Origin: Strigops habroptila
Lineage: Eukaryota > Chordata > Aves > Psittaciformes > Psittacidae
Assembly (NCBI RefSeq): GCF_004027225.2
Contig: NC_044279.2
Location: 42,494,744 to 42,558,743, forward strand
Direction of reading: 5' to 3'
Length of the DNA: 64,000 nt
The notes below the pieces were generated by a model. The model was not told the origin of the DNA. It saw only the letters and a program-made list of their open reading frames with translations, and searched no databases. Made by a program: the position numbers and the translations under genes. Positions 51,052 to 64,000 of this stretch are shown here, one piece after another. Every line of letters begins with the position of its first letter. Position 1 is the stretch's first letter.

Positions 51052-54000
51052 AATATGGAAACCTAGTATGATGCAACAAACATGATTTTTAATGTTCTCA
51101 GTAATAATAATGTCACAATGATTTTCTAACAAGACTATCAAACCATTTACCTTGGATTTTTTCTTCTAAAGCCTGTATTGTCTCCCAAGACTTGCATTTA
51201 GCTAAACACTAAACTCACACTCCCCAGTTATCAGTACAAGTTGGTGCAAACTGGTATGTCATACAGCACAAAGCGTCAGGATGATTTATTCTGAAGAAGC
51301 TTCAACAGCCTACCATAATAGATCAGATAAGGCCTCTGAAATTAATGTCATGCACATAGTTATTCCAATATTCTAAATTAGACTGGGATCTTTTTCAGTG
51401 CCAGTTCACCTAAGTTCTGACTGTCTTTCCCTCTCTCCAGCTATACCTGTAGAAGGTCAGTGCCACAGAGGACAGACTGGTCCCTACTTTGCAGTTGCTT
51501 AGAAATTTCATCACCACACCTGAAAATTCTGCGCATCACCCCACATGCTCTGGTCCTAAACTAAACGGTATTCCATGAAAATACTGTACTACTTGAGAAA
51601 TCTGATTCAGAAGGCAACATAATTAGCTTTAGCTACATTAATCAATCTAAAAGAATTAAGGACAGGCCTAAACATTTCCCTAGGGCATGGACAAGACTCT
51701 AGATCTTGATTAATTACTTCTAAAGCAATGAGTATTGCAATACAAATGATAAATTCATATTCTGGTTGAAAAGTCTGGCATGGGTGTTTAGTAAATAGTC
51801 TCACAGGCAAAAACGGGCACTAAATTGTTGTTTGCCAATACTAGATTATTTGGTGACTAGAAGTGGCTGGGGGTAAAGAAAAAGCAGAATATCTCAAGAA
51901 CATTCTGATTTTCCACACTTCCAAATTCACCCACAATGCTAAAATACATGAATGCTGTTGCCCAAATTCTTGGTTTGATTTATTATTCACCTACCATATC
52001 TGTTAACAGCAAGCAGTCTTCTTTCTCCTGTCACAATTAAGCCTGTAGCTTGTTCAGTTTGGCAATGACTTGTGGGATATTGCTCACGGAAGAGAGACTA
52101 TAGAATAATAAAGCACTTCATGGGATAAAATTACAGAATGAAAATGAGGCATGTGTTCAGGGCCAAAGCTGTTTATTACCAGCTGACACTTTTTCAGGAG
52201 CAAAATGTAACAGTTGGTACAAAACAGAAGATTTTGATCAGACTAAAAATGTATAAACATGAGTGTATAAAATATGAACTCATGAAATAGGCTGTATTTA
52301 CTTCCATTAATAACTCTTAAGCGAAGACTTGAACAAACAGTTGCTTTAGGACAGGTTAAAAAATGAAAATTATCAGCGCACAAGTACTCATTTGAGGTGA
52401 GTTCCAGCTAAAACTGAAGTAAATGCTTGCTCAAAGAAGTGATGTTACTGCTAACGAGGAAGACTTCAAAGCTGCAGTGGGAGAAAGCATATAGCAGGGA
52501 AGCCATCCCTGTCGGAGTAAATGAGAATACTGTCATATGTTTGAGAAGAACTGGTATTCCTCTGCTGGGATCATTTTCTTGTCCCCAATCCTCCTTTGAT
52601 TCCAAATCTAACTAGCTTTGCTTGCAAACATTATTGCCAAGGAATTGTTCTTAAATATCATTTTCTTACATACTTATACAAAGTGCAAGTTGATGAAAAG
52701 CATGTGTGTATTTATATAGATATATGTTAAGAAAATCCCTGGAATTATGTTAAAAAATTAAGTTCTATGTAAATAAAATACACCTGCTTTTTATTTCTGA
52801 TTTGTCCTTCCTTTAAGCAAAGATATTTTTAGACACAACTTCTGAAAAGAATTGTTTTGCCTACTCTCAAACATTTTCCAAAATATGAACTCCATTATAC
52901 TAACATTAAACTCATGCTAACGTCATTGAAATTTACCTTCATTTCCCACATTCATATCCCACAGAAATTGGTGGGAAATCTGAGTAATGATGTGGGTAGA
53001 ATTATTACTCTGTATTCTATGATGCATACACTTTAAAAGGAACATGCATTTATTTACCTCCTTGTTATATCCAATTCTAACCACATATTCTTTTTACAAT
53101 TTTTTTTTTTCTGATTTCCTTATGCACAATTTCTTTCTCATTCTGTTTAACATTCACTTTCCTTTTTGTCTTCTCATCATTGTGTTTGCCTACAGCCTTT
53201 CAGGAAATAATACTGTTTCAGTATGGTGGGTCATGTCAGCGAAGCACACAGAAGGCAGAGGGCTCTGGGTGAGTGGAACACATTTTATCTAGTGCACTCA
53301 TCAAAAGAAAAGTATGACCTTCAGAAAAAAAACTTCATTTCAAGAGTTCTTGTTATTTTCATTTGAATGAAGTTTCATTTGCATTGCTAGTAAGAAACAA
53401 GCAGGAGGTTACTATACATACCCTATGAAAGAGAGGAATCACTAAAACATAGAACTAGCAAGATACCATCTGTGATACAAGTGGAACATTCCCATGCTAT
53501 ACTAAGCAAAGTTGAATCATGTATACATAGCCCTATAACATAATGCAGTTGAAAAAAAGGTCATCTGGCTTAGTTATCACTTTGTTCTGTTATATGTTGT
53601 TTTCACTTGCCGGGTTTTGTTCAAATATCTAGCAATGCACAACACAGACTGACCTGTTTAATTTGCTATAGATGTTCTGAAAAGAAAATGTTATTTCCAG
53701 TACTTTGCAATTCAGCTTTTACAATTTGAAAGCAAATTATGAATCCACAGACGGACTCCTGGCTGGTCTGAACTTGGTGCTCTTTCACATTACTGTTAAA
53801 ATTGGGTAGATCAGGCTCCAGCACTCTGTGAATGTTGTCCAGTCTGGGGTTTCAGTCTGGTAGATTTTGTGCAGGGTTTGTTTCAGTTTAGACAGGCTGA
53901 AAAGCATTAGGAAAAATGTAGCAAATTATTTTAGCATGCTAAATATGCCCCATTTAATACCAGAGTACCTCTTGAAAAAGAACTTTCATGCATGATTTAT

Positions 54001-56511
54001 ACTGCAAAATGTGAAAACCCTTGTATATCTACCAGTGTCTAACCTTTCTCTCTTGTGCTAGTTTATGAGTCAGTTGGCCTGCAGTCCTTAGAATAAATAT
54101 ATTACCTCCTAATAGTCAAGAGAATATTAGGCAGTTAATAGTAGCTACAATGCTGTGTAATAGTTGCTTGGGTTCAAACAGTAATTACTCAGACAGCATT
54201 TCTTTACTCCGACAACTATTCTTGAATCATGTTGGGCTGCTTTCAAAGCCAAAATATGGTGATCACTTTTTTATTAACAAGAACAGGTTTCTAATCTTCT
54301 TGAGTTCTTTTTTATGCCTCATTCCTATTAATTCTGGAGATCTTCACTGCATTAGTATGCCAGTTACTAGCAAAAGTAAACGTGCTGCATAAACACCACC
54401 CTTTGGTACCTTGAAGAGGTGGAACATCACTATAAATTGACAGCAAGGACACTCAGGAAGTGTCTAAAATACTCACTAGCTTCACCACGGCATTACTGAA
54501 TAATAATCCTGGCAATTTTCGAGGTCTCTTCTGTTGTGCTTGAGACCTTTAATTAGGCTGAAGGTGAAGAATTTGCACGACAGAACAGGTCCTTATAATT
54601 GTCAGTAGTTTTTCATTCCTCTGGTACTTTTGTTCAGGCTTAGTTACTCCTTTAAGCTCATGAGAATATATTCCAGAATTCTTAATGTTATTCTGTCAAT
54701 TTTTTATCATAATTCCAAAAGCCTACACAGGATGCTTTATATATTTAGCAATCCTCTCCAAACACTATCAAATGACAGCAGGTAATCAATGGTTGGGCAA
54801 TCAGAATTCTGTGGTGATTAGCAAAGTTCATTCATAATTCATAGCTAGTAGGCCTAGTATCAAACTATTTATGTGACTTCATGGTTAAAGCAACAGCTTT
54901 GGAAAATTTTCAGTGCGTATCTTTTGAAAATTTTCCGTACTACTAGAGCTCCACTGTCAGTCGCTGCTGACATTGAATTGTACATGAATTGTACAACATG
55001 GCAATTCTTAGTCTGGTGTCAAATACCAGACTGTCCAATATGCTTCCATTCACCTCTTCAGTTCCTTACTATCAGAACAGTGCTCTTCTGAAATACGATA
55101 ACTCTCCCATTAATTGTTTATTTAATCTAATCTGAAGAGTTCAGAAACATTGAGGCAAAGAGCAGCCTTTTTTTTTGCCCCATTTAAATTGATATGTTTG
55201 TCTTGTCCAAAATTTCATGCTAATCAGGAAGCATAAAGGTATACTTCACCACGGTAAATCAGACTTGATGTGCAGGGAGCAATGAGCTAAGCTGTTAGAA
55301 AACAGCAGTACTATTCAACACTTTATAGTGTGTATCTGTGAGGTCTATTCAAATTAATTATAGCAAGAATACTACTACCAGTGCTTTCATATTCTAAGTT
55401 AGATGATATGGGTAGCAGTTACAGGTTTAATGCAGTGACACTTTACACTCCTGTGGTTAAACAATACTATGAAAGCACAAACAAATATAACAATCACACA
55501 GAAGTCTCATGATTCATCCCGTGATGAGGGTTTCAATCCACACTTCTGATGTACACATCAACAGCTCAGCAACTCACCCTACACTGCCGTTACAGTCAAT
55601 GAGGAAAAACAGACGCTTTGAGGCTACAATTCATCTGACCTATTTTAGATAAGATGAATCATAGGCTGGGAGTGCCTGTTCCCTTGTTGACTAAAAAGGG
55701 AGACTCAATGATTGGCTCAGATGTAAATGCCTGCATCCTACATATCAGATATCTACATCAGCATGATGAAACCTACTCCTACTGGCCAGATATACAGCAA
55801 ATGACTCATGCAAATTTACCTTCATGTGGTCCAGGAGACATTGTACTTCAGAACAGTTATATCTAACAAGAACTGTTGTCAGCAGGCAGGCTAATATGGT
55901 TTTTAGTTAAAGCTTTTAAAAATGCCTTAGCCAACGATTTTATAAATTTTTTTTCTTAATGTATGAGAAAAATCGACTCTGAAATATGATTGAGTATATC
56001 TCGTCTGCGTCGTTTTGCCTGATGTGAGATGACTGCCTCCAGTGACATTAATGGCATAGCCTCATGGATTTCTAAATACATTCCCCCACTGTCTGGGGCA
56101 GGGTCATTTCCTCTGGCTATTCATCGGACCGTGTTCTGGTCTATATGTTTCTATGTGTTTGAGCTGCACTCGGGTTCTGTGTGGCTCTAGCTTCTCAGGC
56201 ACACCACAGGCATCCAAATTCTCTGTTTCACTGACATAGAGCCTTGTGACCCAGCTGTTGCACACAAAACCCATGGCAGTGTTATGTACCATGAGTTTTC
56301 CCAGCAGCTTTGGCAGGAACAGCTGAACATGAGAGCAAAGGTCTGAGACATTTTGTGAAATAACTTATAGAAAGGACACAGGTTATTTGCAGGGAAAGCA
56401 GTGCCACCTGCGATTTAAACACAGACAGCAAACTGTGGGGAGACCCCTCCACCCAGCATCTTCAAGAGCACAAAAGCCCGCCAAGGTTCTCCTTAGCAAT
56501 TTCAGTCACTT

Positions 56512-56585
56512 CTGCTGTTTCAGGCATTCTGCCTGAAATACTTAAGTACTACTGTTTCAGGCATACTGCTCCGGAATACTCTGCT
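56512..56585. repeat. Two-copy tandem duplication, 37-bp unit
   Basis: CTGCTGTTTCAGGCATTCTG at 56,512 is repeated as CTACTGTTTCAGGCATACTG at 56,549. The copies continue to a GAAATACT / GGAATACT end with small indels. It is a local duplication in intronic DNA. Confidence 0.75.
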
Positions 56586-59574
56586 TAGCTTGTTCAAATG
56601 CAACATTCAAAAGGTAGGTTCCCTTAAGTGAAAAACCATGCTCCTTTCTGTTCTCTGAACCTGACAATGTCTACAATATCTTGAGTAATCTCACCTCCAC
56701 TTCCCACTCTCTTAAGTTTTAACTAGTGATTTCTATTCTCCTCAACTAGGGATTTTCAAAGCCTCAACTTACCAGGAAGGCCAACTGAGAGAACTGTATT
56801 TGCTTTACTTTGGGTCAATCTTCTTAGCATATTCATTGCTGTACATAGATAGACCCTGTCCTCAATTTTTTCCTTGAAATCTTCACATAATTGACATCAC
56901 AAAAGCATCTTTGTCAGGAATTTTCAGGTTTTGTTTGGTTGTGTGTGTGTCAGAGATGTATCTATAGAGCTCCTTAATCTATTCAGAGTTCATCAGGTAC
57001 TTGCAGCTTGGTACTGTCACATTTCCATTGTTGCTTTTTAAAAGAATAACAATAAATCAAATAACAGTAGAGTTTGGATTAATGGGTTATTCAGGATTGT
57101 TTCAATGAGTTTCACTGGCTTAATTTGAGGCCTGAAGAGTAATAATGCAATTCAGAATTTTCAAAGACGGGCATTTAAAATTAACCTTAAAACCTAATCA
57201 TTCTTAAACAGATATATTTTTTTGTTCTTCCAAATTAGTAGTTTCATTGCAATTTCTAAAGCAATCAGGATAAGCAGGTGAATAAATGAGTTTGAAAATT
57301 TTCACCAGAAGATTTTGCCATCTGTGAGAAATCAAGAAATTACACATACACCAACCCTTTACGTTCGACAGCACCTACTGCTTTTGTATAGAAGGCACTG
57401 AACGTAGCACTGGTGTGAAAACAAGCTACCAAATTATCCTTTAAGAGAAAAGATTAGAAAATAAACCTGAAAATGCAAAGAATAGATGACTATTGAAAAT
57501 GATGGTATTTTATAACACAGTACTTAAAAGAGAATGTCATACATTTTCCCCTGCATGAGCTGCAGAGAAAGGGGAAAGGAAGGTAAAATTCCTTTTTTTC
57601 CCCCCTTTGTATATAATTTTGACTTTATATTGCTTAATTATACCTGGTACTTGTGATCGTAACTATGATTTATAGCTAGCCACTTACTGCTGAATAGAAC
57701 AGATGAGACATGATTCTGGTCCTTTTTTTGACTGGGGTGGTCAGCTACAATTATGATAAAAACGACAACATATTTTTAAAAGTTTATTTTGTATTCAAAT
57801 AAATATATATATTATATATAATGAACATATCAGCATTTATTCATTTCCTAAATAAAAAATTAACCTGTTTCCTGCAAGAAGCAGGATATTTTGTAGTTTC
57901 AGACTTTGTGCCATTTATTGTAATTCTCGGTCTTTCTGTAAGCATTTTTTTAACTGAGAGATAGGTGTTTAAAGCAGTAATTTGCCTACACAGCACCCAT
58001 AAAATGGGGATCTGTCTGACTTCCTGAAACTATGGAATGCAAAAAGCAAATCCTTTGAAGCAAAGCTGTAACTCCCTGAGAAATTCAGTATGGTGAATAG
58101 ACCTGGCCCTAATGAAGTAAATTCCTACAAGTTGAACTATGTGAAAGCAAGGAAGCTGCCTACTGCCTCATGTAGCCATTGATGTCTTGTAAAGAGATGC
58201 CTTGATAACTCTCCACCAGCCATATCTGCCTCCTGATCACAGCATCACTTGATCTTGTAGGATCAGTTATGCCTCAGCAGACACCACCCACCATGCTGGA
58301 GTGGAGTGGCTTTAAACACTAGACAAAAGCACACTGGACACTTTGCTGAAACTACAAGTGTAAACACATTAGAGGTTCAGATCCCAGACTAAAAGAAAGA
58401 AAGGCTGATATATTAACATACCCCAAGGACCCTATTTAACAGAATACTTGCTCTTGTGTTTTAAACTGCAAACATATAGAGAAGAACACTAAAATCAGTG
58501 AAGGAATTAGAAATTTGACTAAGTTAGAGAAACAGAAATAGAAATAATGACAAGGAATAAGCTTGCCTGAACAAAGAAAAACAGGATGAAAACCTGTTTT
58601 TTTTCAGCTAAAATACTTTTCTTTTAGCTGAAATCCATTCTCCTGTGAGCCCGCCTAAGCAAAAGCAAGTATTTATGTGTCTTATGTGCACATCACAGAA
58701 CAACAGTATTGGCCATATGGGCAACCTCATGCCTTTCCCACACTGTGTGTGTTTTTAGTTTGCATCAGAGAGATTTGTGTTGGCAGGAAAGAAGACAGGA
58801 AGAGGGAAAAAAAGGCCCCAACAGGTGTCTCGCAAAGGGAGGTAAGGTTAACTTAGGGATGCTAATTCTCCTTCACAACAGGCACCGTGTTTGAGCCAAA
58901 GCAGTAACTCTCACTTTCTTCTTTGCTCGTATGTCATTACTAGAGTCTCCTGCTGCCTCTCCTCAGTTCTTATCTCTCCAGCTAATCTTAGTCTTAAATC
59001 TTTTTCTGTTATTACCAGAAAGATGAGAAACATGGCTGTGGGCTCCTGGCAACAGTACATAGTGACAATAAAAATTGTCAATTGAAGTCAAGCATCACAA
59101 TTTTATCTTCCACTTTTCTAAGTGGTTTGAGACTCTGGTGAGACAACAGTGAAAAGATGACATTTGTGCAACACAATGGATGCAATGTAGTTGTTACGTA
59201 CACATAGCTAACATGACTATCTGCAAGCTCAGGTAACAAGAAGAGAGTTAATATTCTCTCTTCAATTTTAGTGGATTTAAGGAAATTGCTTTTTGCACAT
59301 TGAATCCCTCTGGTAGCTGGCTACATACTAGTCATCTGTCAGGGAAGAAAAAAACCCTGTTTTTTCAAAGTGTGTATGTGAAAAGCTACAACAGAGAGAA
59401 GAAAGCAATATAAATAAAATCCTTTGTTAATAAACCCCTGCAAAACTACACAGTATAGATATGCTGCTGGTAGATGTCAAGAACTAACCACCATTAACTT
59501 TCAACTTTGAAACAAATATGATGATAGAAGAAAGCTGTGGCTATGCTGAATTGCAGCTGCAAGTTACAAACAAA

Positions 59575-59689
59575 ACTTTGAAGGGCCTTGAGCAACCTGG
59601 TCTAGTGGAAGGTGTCCCTGCCCATGGCAGGGGAGTTGGAACGGGATCTTTAAGGTCCCTTCTAACACAAACCATTCTATGATTCTATG
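59575..59689 (+). mobile_element. CR1 3' end fragment, plus strand
   Basis: The last 115 bp of a CR1: AGCAACCTGGTCTAGTGGAA, GGTGTCCCTGCCCATGGCAG, TTTAAGGTCCCTTCTAACAC and the tail ATTCTATGATTCTATGA. It closely resembles the 3' end of the copy at 12.5 kb. It is severely 5'-truncated. Confidence 0.93.
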
Positions 59690-61580
59690 AAATAGAAAAC
59701 CCCTCTGATAAACAAGAGAGCTCACCGTCACTCCCCTTTGCGGTGCTGTTCCTTGGTGTTCTACATGTTGAATGATGCTGAGAATAGGAGCAGAAGAACT
59801 GGAACTCATCTCGCGTTGCAGCCTGATTTCACAAGGTATCTATCTACCCTAAGATACAAGGGGCACACTTGGCATACTTTGACATGTCTGTACCATTAGG
59901 ATGCAAAAGGTGCTGGATAGATTAGTAGAAACTCCAGAGCTATTACTATTTGGTTACAAGACTAGCAGGCTACAGAGGGGATCAGACATAAAACCACCTC
60001 TTTTTCCAAAGACTGCTTCACAGATTTTAAAGCCACCATGCTTTCTTCAAGTTTCTCTGGTCTGTTACACAAGTTTCTCTGTATAACAAGGAACCCTTTT
60101 GTCCCTGTGCTGATTCAGTAAATATCATTTAACAAAAACATTGCTGCCAAATCTATTGATAAGTGAAGAGATGATGGTACATAAATTTCTGAGGACTAAG
60201 ACTGATGCTGATGGCCAAGGCCGTTCACCTAATCTATTTCAAGCACTTCCCCAGTGCTTAACTGATTGTAAAGGGATTGATACCTTAAGGTCTAGGAGAT
60301 TCACACTTTTTCCGAAAACATGGTTGAAAGAGTCAGCAGATATGAACGATTAGTGATTAAACATATGCTTTTATTGAAAAGAACCAGTAAAAATCTAATT
60401 TTGGTTCAGAAGAAATAAAATTAGAGCCTATTTTGGGCAATACTCTTCCTTATACAATTACCCGTGTTTATACAGAAGCAATTAAAATCAATGCTTTGCT
60501 GCTCTATGTATTCATGGATATTTCATTGTTCCATCTTTCAAATAATAAAGAACAATAGTCTTCTAATCGCTTCTCGAGACACAGTTTTCTAATCAAGATT
60601 TTTTTCTCTCTTCTTCTTATGAAGTAGCACTAGGGTAACAATGCATTATGAGAAGCAGTATGCACTTCCTGCTGAGTTACATTTGAGAAACTTAGGGGTT
60701 ATTTAACCATCCCATTTTAGACCCTGGTGAAACAAGTTTCCATATACATACATAGACCTCCTTCCATACTTAACATATCTATGATCCAAGCCTGTGGCTT
60801 AAATACTTAGGAAAAAATCGCTAGTAGGTAAATGTGCAATTCTGAATCAAATTTTTTCATCTGAATAGAGAATTAACAGTTGAATGTTTCTCATCCGGAG
60901 GCTAACTCCCCAGCAAATGTCTCAAAAGAAAATTAAGCTGACTGAGATTAACTTTGAAAATGCCTGGATTTACACATGCACATACAGTTTGCAGCACATT
61001 ATTAAGTATTGCTTTACAAATGTCAAAAATGCATAATCTGAAACAAATTAGCCATGTGTGATGGAAAACAGACTTACAAATTTACAGTTACATGCTTCTC
61101 AAAACACTATCTATGTGCCTTTGCTTGGTTTCCTCTTAAATCCTCAATTTCTCTTATTTTTCCTTCTAATAAGTAACTAAAAGCAATGGCTTTATGCATT
61201 ACCTATAAGAACATTATTTTGTATCTGAATAACACAGGTTGGCCAAAAGCTTGCATTTATATCTTTTTGCACTTGCTTGAGAGTCATCTATTTTAATGGG
61301 AGATGGGCATGTACATGTCCTGAAACAGTAAGCTCGAAGGACAAATTATGCAGTAATTTGTCACATTTTCAAAATAAGTTTCTGTCTGGTAACATCATCA
61401 GAAGGGTCCAACTCAAGTGATACGATGGAATTAAGCAAATTGTTTACCTACAATTACATTAAGAGGTCACTTCTTTTTTTCCATAGTTATACAAATGTCT
61501 CTTGGACATCAGTGTGAAACTGAAGTTTGTAGGTTCCAGCACAGGGATGCTATTTCTAATACAAATTCTCTTTTTCAACA

Positions 61581-62285
61581 TCATCTGCAGGTACAGAGTA
61601 TACATTTACTACATAAAAAATAGCATCCCCTGTGCCTTCTGATCATTAACACTCTTGCAACTTGTTGGCAAGTGGTGAATCCCACACCAGTGCAGGAGCT
61701 TGTCGAAGCCTCCATCCACTTCACCCAGCTGCAGGAGCAGGTCGCCTTTGAGGCATAAGGAGCAGGACACATACAGGCGAGCCCAGCTTACCACTTCGCT
61801 CTACACAGGATAAATTCAGATAGACTAAACCAATTTCTTCAGAGCTACCATGTCTAAGGAAAATTTTCACCCAGGAGCAGGAGGAACACAAGGTCCCTGC
61901 ATAGCTGTTGGTCAGCCACAAGGCTGGCTACTCTTTCAAAGGTGCCACACGAACACTTCCTGACCACACATCCAGCTTCTGCCTTATTAGTTCCGTGTTT
62001 CTGAAGGAAACATGACTGGAAATTTAAGGTAATTCCCCCTCTACACTCCCAAAATGTGACACCTCTTCTGGGTGCTGGGCCGCATGGTGGCACCTCTTCT
62101 GGGTCAGGCCCATACTGCCAGGGACATTTAAGCTGTACCTGTGCATTTAAGTTTTCAAACCACGTATTTTTACACTGCTTATGGAACCCGAAGATGACAT
62201 GTAGGTACTTGCCACTACTCCACCTCCAGAAATCCAGGAGGCACGGCTGAACTGCACACTTAACTAACCAACACTTCAACTGCAT
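61581..62285 (-). other. Unexplained coding-like patch, minus strand
   Basis: Two adjoining minus-strand frames stand out from the AT-rich intron. The upper frame (61,854-62,285) is open for 143 codons and contains a short internal repeat (PEEVPPCGPAP then RRGV, from two copies of CACCTCTTCTGGGT on the plus strand near 62,062 and 62,092). The lower frame (61,609-61,794) reads SCSLCLKGDLLLQLGEVDGG then FDKLLHW, with codons ending mostly in G or C, as in real exons. A weak acceptor (TGTGTAG) precedes it at about 61,806. I do not recognise either peptide. It could be a decayed retrocopy, an old transposon or an exon. No function is claimed. Confidence 0.3.
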
Positions 62286-64000
62286 AGATCCTCACAAAAC
62301 ATCCCAGTCATCACCCATAAATCACCAGCTCATTCTGCCTACCTTAATCCATCCCTTCATAAGAACACATTTAAAAAAATCTAATAAATGTTGAAACACT
62401 GATGTAAAATAACCCCAAACATTTCAGACTGTGACTAGAATTATCACTTTCTTCTGTTCCTACAAACAATAGGCCTTCTTTTAAATTTACTGGAAGAATG
62501 TATTTGGATATTTATATGTCCTCAGTTGGCATACCAAACAGAGAAATGTTAAGACTTAACGCATACATCACTTGCCAAAGTAGTTCGCAATTTCAGCATG
62601 CTAGGCTGAAGCGTAAGAGAAGACATCCCTGTGACAGACAGGGAGCCAGGCAGGCAGCAGCACATCACTTAGCACTGCTCCACAGGGCTTCATCCCGTGT
62701 GAGAGAGATCTGGCCTTTTGCTGCTCCTCTGTCAAGGACTGTATTTCACACTTTATGAATCTGATTTTCTCTTCCTCATGAGTACGTTATATATTTTCTC
62801 CCAAGATAATGTACATTATACTAATATATGCACAGTCTACCGCAACTTATGTTCAATACGATTTCTCTTATATACATACATATGGGCACAGATGGGGGAA
62901 AAAAATCCCCATTTATGTAGGCTATGAGGATGTAATGAGAAGAAAAATGACAAGAGGAGATGAAGAGGAAGGAAGGAGTACTCTAGCAAGTACCAATGTA
63001 TATTAATGGTCAGGCGTATTCCAGTACCACATCCGACAGTTTGTCTACCACCTCTAACAGCTGATGGCAGTTCCAAGCCCATTCATATTCTCACTTATCA
63101 TCACTGAACATGGTGCTTTATAAAGGATTTTCAGGAAGTTTTGGGACATCCACTCCACTGGAAAAGTATTTGCTTGCATTCATAAAAGCCCAACAGAATT
63201 TAGTTCTACGTTACAGCCAAACAGCAAGAAGTCTTTCCAGTTTCCAAGGACATACTTGAAAGTGAGAGAAATTTGGTTGTCAATAGCCAATAGCTATGAC
63301 CTTGTGATGAAATTTCACAGGGATTAAAATATCACCACTGTATATTCAGCCTATTCAAATGTCTTCTTTTATCCTCAGTCACATGAAGAAGTGAAACCGT
63401 TAGTGACATGAATAGTAACTATATAAGGAAAAACATAATAGGTCATGGATTATTAACAAAAGACAGTTGAAAGCCCCCCTTCACATGAAAAGATATTCCC
63501 TTGCTCTTAATGAGATGGTCTTTGCACAGGCTAATTGCATAACATTTTCAAAAACAAGAAGAACTTTTGAAAAGTGCCCTTTTGAAGCTGCCACTTTACT
63601 GGTCCTTTGCAGAGAGGAACTGGGACTGAGGTTTTGCAGCAATCTGAGCAGTTTTCTTTCAAAGCAGATTTTCATCTTGGAAGGAAAAGCACAAGTAAAA
63701 TTCAAGGTAAGATAAGCTTTATGAAAAATTTGCCAGTCGTTTAGCAAAATAAGAAAGTTCAGATAGAGAGGAACATCTATTATGCATAGCTAGAAAGACG
63801 TCTGCTTCAATTTGCAGGCCTCCATATCACTGCTAAAATGAGTGCCAATCTATTCCCTCCCAACATCTTTCTGGGAGCGTAATGGTACTTGCAGAAAATG
63901 TTTCCATGAGACTGTCCGAACACACCCTTTAAGTGATCCCACCCACAACAAGCTTCCTTTAGTTTCTAACTGCTCACAATGTGTACCTGCAGCACACAGG

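Larger units (their letters stand above)
48705..64000 (-). other. LIN7A: Probable LIN7A 5' intron, runs off the window
   Basis: The L27 exon needs an upstream coding exon, and none is recognisable here, so at least 15.3 kb of intron lies between it and the window edge. The DNA is AT-rich with no CpG-rich promoter. It contains a weak CR1 tail (51,017), a 37-bp duplication (56,512), a CR1 3' end (59,575) and a coding-like patch (61,581-62,285). A short, diverged N-terminal exon could have been missed. Confidence 0.6.

Overview
This is vertebrate nuclear DNA, almost certainly from a bird. The evidence is several CR1 LINE copies ending in the avian 8-bp tail (ATTCTATG), a solo LTR of the avian ERVL type, an AT-rich background, and four exons of LIN7A (a PDZ/L27 scaffold protein) with correct splice sites. 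The LTR type fits a neoavian bird; I cannot name the species.

Layout. Bases 1 to about 23,900 are intergenic and rich in repeats: a 3 x 50-bp minisatellite (795-940), a 5'-truncated CR1 on the minus strand (5852-7082), an ancient CR1/L3-like LINE remnant (about 10,330-10,892) into which a 568-bp solo LTR has inserted (10,893-11,460, with a 5-bp target duplication), a short CR1 3' end (12,495-12,830), and a 2.2-kb CR1 with an open 697-codon frame (about 14,850-17,008, plus strand). No host gene is recognisable here. A short GC-rich block (about 23,920-24,290) lies directly beside the stop codon of LIN7A.

LIN7A runs on the minus strand. From 5' to 3' the exons seen are 48,586-48,704 (most of the L27 domain), 32,819-32,890 (linker), 30,225-30,434 (most of the PDZ domain, with the GLGF loop) and 24,312-24,524 (PDZ end and Gln-rich C-terminus). 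All three internal junctions fall between codons. The first coding exon(s), about 27 residues in known family members, and the promoter were not found, so the gene probably extends past 64,000. The introns contain old CR1 fragments, homopolymer tracts, a diverged repeat pair (35.5 and 40.6 kb) and an unexplained coding-like patch on the minus strand (61.6-62.3 kb).

I see no CRISPR array, tRNA, rRNA or second host gene. The points most worth a second look are a splice-donor match that starts at the base after the LIN7A stop codon, next to the G-rich block; two related young CR1 copies in opposite orientation, each with a different change in its reverse transcriptase core; the dispersed intronic repeat pair; and the 61.6-62.3 kb patch.
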